Source of the DNA: Thermoplasmata archaeon
GTDB taxonomy: Archaea; Thermoplasmatota; Thermoplasmata; Thermoplasmatales; Thermoplasmataceae
Direction: 5' to 3'
Assembly (NCBI GenBank): GCA_021797385.1
Contig: JAJZZW010000088.1
Coordinates: 1 to 7,785, forward strand
Length of the DNA stretch: 7,785 nucleotides
A program made the translations under genes and the position numbers. A model generated the notes under the pieces. It did not search any database and was not told the DNA's origin. It worked only from the letters and a program-made list of their open reading frames with translations. Within the stretch, counting starts at the first letter, position 1. Every line of letters begins with the position of its first letter. This document shows, piece after piece, positions 6,225 through 7,785 of this stretch.

Positions 6225-6549
6225 AATTAGAGTGAAGTTTGCGCTCATTCCATTAATAATCTTAGTGGCAATAATGCTGGCCCCACTGCCATTTTATTTT
6301 TATAAATCCTTTAATTACAGGGGTACAATACCTTTAATAATTTTTTTATTAGCATTTGTTATATTCTTCTTCGGTGCGTGGTGGGATTTCGGTGCCAGAA
6401 ATTATCTAAGAGAAGTTATGGAGGAGAAAAAGCAGGTGGGGGAATTTGATGTTAAGTACATAAACCGGCAGCAGTTAATAATGACACTTATTTTTATAAT
6501 GGATGGAGTAATTTATATGATTGTTGCCCTTGTCATCAATTATTTTTGA
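6208..6549 (+). CDS. Small three-helix membrane protein of unknown function
   Basis: I do not recognise a family for this 113-residue protein. It has three hydrophobic segments, at about 11-32, 41-60 and 90-112. Between the second and third lies a charged loop (about 63-89) with an E-E-K-K cluster and KYINRQQ. A basic start (MKDIAKIRVK) suggests a cytoplasmic N-terminus, which would put this loop in the cytoplasm and the C-terminus outside. The aromatic segment FFFGAWWDFG ends the second helix. The ATG overlaps the end of the ATPase gene by 17 bases on the same strand, so it is probably translated from the transporter message by coupling; no clear ribosome-binding site is seen. Position suggests an accessory part of the importer, or simply a co-transcribed gene. 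The hydrophobic pattern and gene overlap make it a likely real gene. Confidence 0.65.
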   Translation: MKDIAKIRVKFALIPLIILVAIMLAPLPFYFYKSFNYRGTIPLIIFLLAFVIFFFGAWWDFGARNYLREVMEEKKQVGEFDVKYINRQQLIMTLIFIMDGVIYMIVALVINYF

Positions 6550-6609
6550 ACATTAGTATTTTAAAATGAAGCAATTAATTAAATCGGAAAAGTTTTTGTG
6601 CATTTGTAA

Positions 6610-6643
6610 ATAATGTAATATGGAAAAAGGATTTTTACATTAT
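6610..6643 (+). promoter_or_regulatory. 9-bp inverted repeat spanning the lysA start codon
   Basis: ATAATGTAA (6610-6618) and TTACATTAT (6635-6643) are perfect inverted repeats separated by 16 bases that contain the lysA ATG (6620-6622). This could be an operator for a dimeric repressor, or an RNA hairpin that would hide the start codon. A possible TATA-like box, AATTAATTAAAT (6573-6584), lies upstream. The region is very AT-rich, so chance is possible. Confidence 0.35.
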
Positions 6644-7785
6644 CCATGCTTAAGCGATGATTATTCCGTATATGATGGATTTAACATAAAGCAGTTCTCT
6701 TCTAGATATAAAACTCCGGTTATAGTATATAGCATGAGAAGAATTATTGAAAATATTAACAATTTAAAAATGGAATTTAATGATGTTGCAATACATTATG
6801 CAGTTAAGGCAAATTATAATCCCTTCATCGTTTCATATATTATTAAAAATGGTGTGGGCATAGATTCTGCAAATTTAAATGAGGTGCAACTGGCACTTTG
6901 GGCTGGGGCTAATCCTTCCCAAATTATTGCCACTCCCAATAACCTTTCAGAGAATGATCTTTTGCAGATATCGCAGCTAGGGGTGACTATAAACTTTGAT
7001 CATCAGGGTCAGATGGAAACCATTAAAAATTATCTTCCAGAAACGGTATCTTTCAGGATAAATCCCGGAATCGGTAAGGGCGAATTTGCTGGAATAACAA
7101 CAGCCGGCCATAATGTGAAATTCGGAATTTCCATTGATGACGCCATCCAGGCATACAGATCTGCAAAAAAATACGGTGCCAGAAGATTCGGGATCCACAT
7201 GATGACCGGGTCCAATGTTCTTGATCCTGAATTTTTTAAAGAATCCACTGAAAGGTTTTTCCACATAGCAGCGAAAATATCAGACACACTTGAAATTGAA
7301 TTTTCTTTCCTGGATATCGGTGGGGGATTCGGTGTCCCATACGATTTGCATACAAAACCTCTAGATCTGGAAAAGACTGCAGGTTATATCAAAGAGAACC
7401 TCTCAAAGTTTAGGAATAAGGGTTACTTCAAATCCTCAGAACTTATAATAGAACCGGGCAGGTATATTATTTCTGATGCTGCTATACTTGTTTCATCTAT
7501 AACATCCATTAAAAATTCTGATCATAAAATTATAGGTCTTGATACAGGTATGAACACCATGATTAGAATACCACTTTACGGTGCGCACCATGAAATAAAG
7601 ATATCCGGTTACAGTAATCAGGAATACAAAACCCACTTTGATGTTGTGGGCCAGGTATGTGAGAATACCGATTACTTGGCACGGAATATTTTGCTTCCTG
7701 AAGCCCATATTGGGGAACTGGCATTAATTCTCAATGCCGGTGCCTACGTTTCTTCTATGGCTTCAAATTATAATCTTCTGGGCAC
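6620..7785 (+). CDS. lysA: Diaminopimelate decarboxylase (C-terminus beyond the window)
   Basis: LysA removes CO2 from meso-diaminopimelate to give L-lysine, the last step of the DAP route, using pyridoxal phosphate in the cytoplasm. The 388 visible residues show the alanine-racemase-like barrel. The PLP lysine K63 sits in HYAVKAN. RINPGIGKGEF is at 146-156, HMMTGSN at 193-199 and the phosphate-binding GGGFG at 234-238. EPGR (278-281) binds substrate and phosphate. The C-terminal beta domain follows with DTGMN (308-312), the active-site C347-E348 in VCENTD, and NAGAY (372-376). About 30 residues appear to be missing at the window edge. The ATG at 6620 is the first possible start, since an in-frame TAA lies at 6611, and the TPVIVY strand falls at the usual distance from it. 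No Shine-Dalgarno is seen. It lies 70 bases after the small membrane gene, so it may be read from its own weak promoter or by read-through. Related ornithine or arginine decarboxylases are less likely given the motif set. Confidence 0.9.
   Translation, partial: MEKGFLHYPCLSDDYSVYDGFNIKQFSSRYKTPVIVYSMRRIIENINNLKMEFNDVAIHYAVKANYNPFIVSYIIKNGVGIDSANLNEVQLALWAGANPSQIIATPNNLSENDLLQISQLGVTINFDHQGQMETIKNYLPETVSFRINPGIGKGEFAGITTAGHNVKFGISIDDAIQAYRSAKKYGARRFGIHMMTGSNVLDPEFFKESTERFFHIAAKISDTLEIEFSFLDIGGGFGVPYDLHTKPLDLEKTAGYIKENLSKFRNKGYFKSSELIIEPGRYIISDAAILVSSITSIKNSDHKIIGLDTGMNTMIRIPLYGAHHEIKISGYSNQEYKTHFDVVGQVCENTDYLARNILLPEAHIGELALILNAGAYVSSMASNYNLLG

Noticed and set aside
6015..6248. Minus-strand frame across the ATPase end and the start of the small membrane gene
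   Set aside because: It is antisense to two supported genes with no promoter or motif.
6540..6568. T-run after the small membrane gene as a transcription terminator
   Set aside because: It is only five T with no stronger tract or hairpin; too weak to call in AT-rich DNA.
6977..7708. Minus-strand frames opposite lysA
   Set aside because: The plus strand encodes an unmistakable LysA with its catalytic motifs throughout, so these are shadows.

Overview
The window looks archaeal, most likely from an acidophilic Thermoplasmatales lineage such as Ferroplasma, Acidiplasma or Cuniculiplasma. The DNA is AT-rich, arginine is read mostly by AGA/AGG and isoleucine often by ATA. Archaeal TATA-like boxes lie about 30 bases before a gene start that has no Shine-Dalgarno. 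The lineage is inferred from style and gene content, not from a marker gene.

Left part (1-940): a mobile-element scar. The minus strand carries the left end of an IS21-family element (1-133) with the first 11 codons of istA. It sits inside orfB of an IS3-family element whose orfA (228-512) is intact. A degenerate plus-strand remnant resembling a transposase C-terminus (about 571-798) follows. Then come a strong ribosome-binding site leading only to a four-codon frame (836-865) and the promoter region of the next operon.

Centre (941-6549): a plus-strand peptide (Dpp/Opp-type) ABC importer operon. It encodes a DppB-like permease, a very large DppC-like permease, and one polypeptide that fuses the DppD and DppF ATPases. 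A small three-helix membrane protein follows. The first three genes are joined by ATGA stop/start overlaps and the fourth overlaps by 17 bases, so all four are probably made from one message. No substrate-binding protein is encoded here. The DppC-like permease is the most unusual gene: about 440 residues are inserted between its first and second membrane helices. This insert is Ser/Thr/Asn-rich, resembles a beta-propeller, carries ten N-glycosylation sequons and faces outside. The importer would bring peptides into a scavenging heterotroph, powered by the fused ATPase.

Right part (6620 to the end): the 5' 388 codons of lysA, a PLP-dependent diaminopimelate decarboxylase making lysine, cut by the window edge. 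A 9-bp inverted repeat flanks its start codon.
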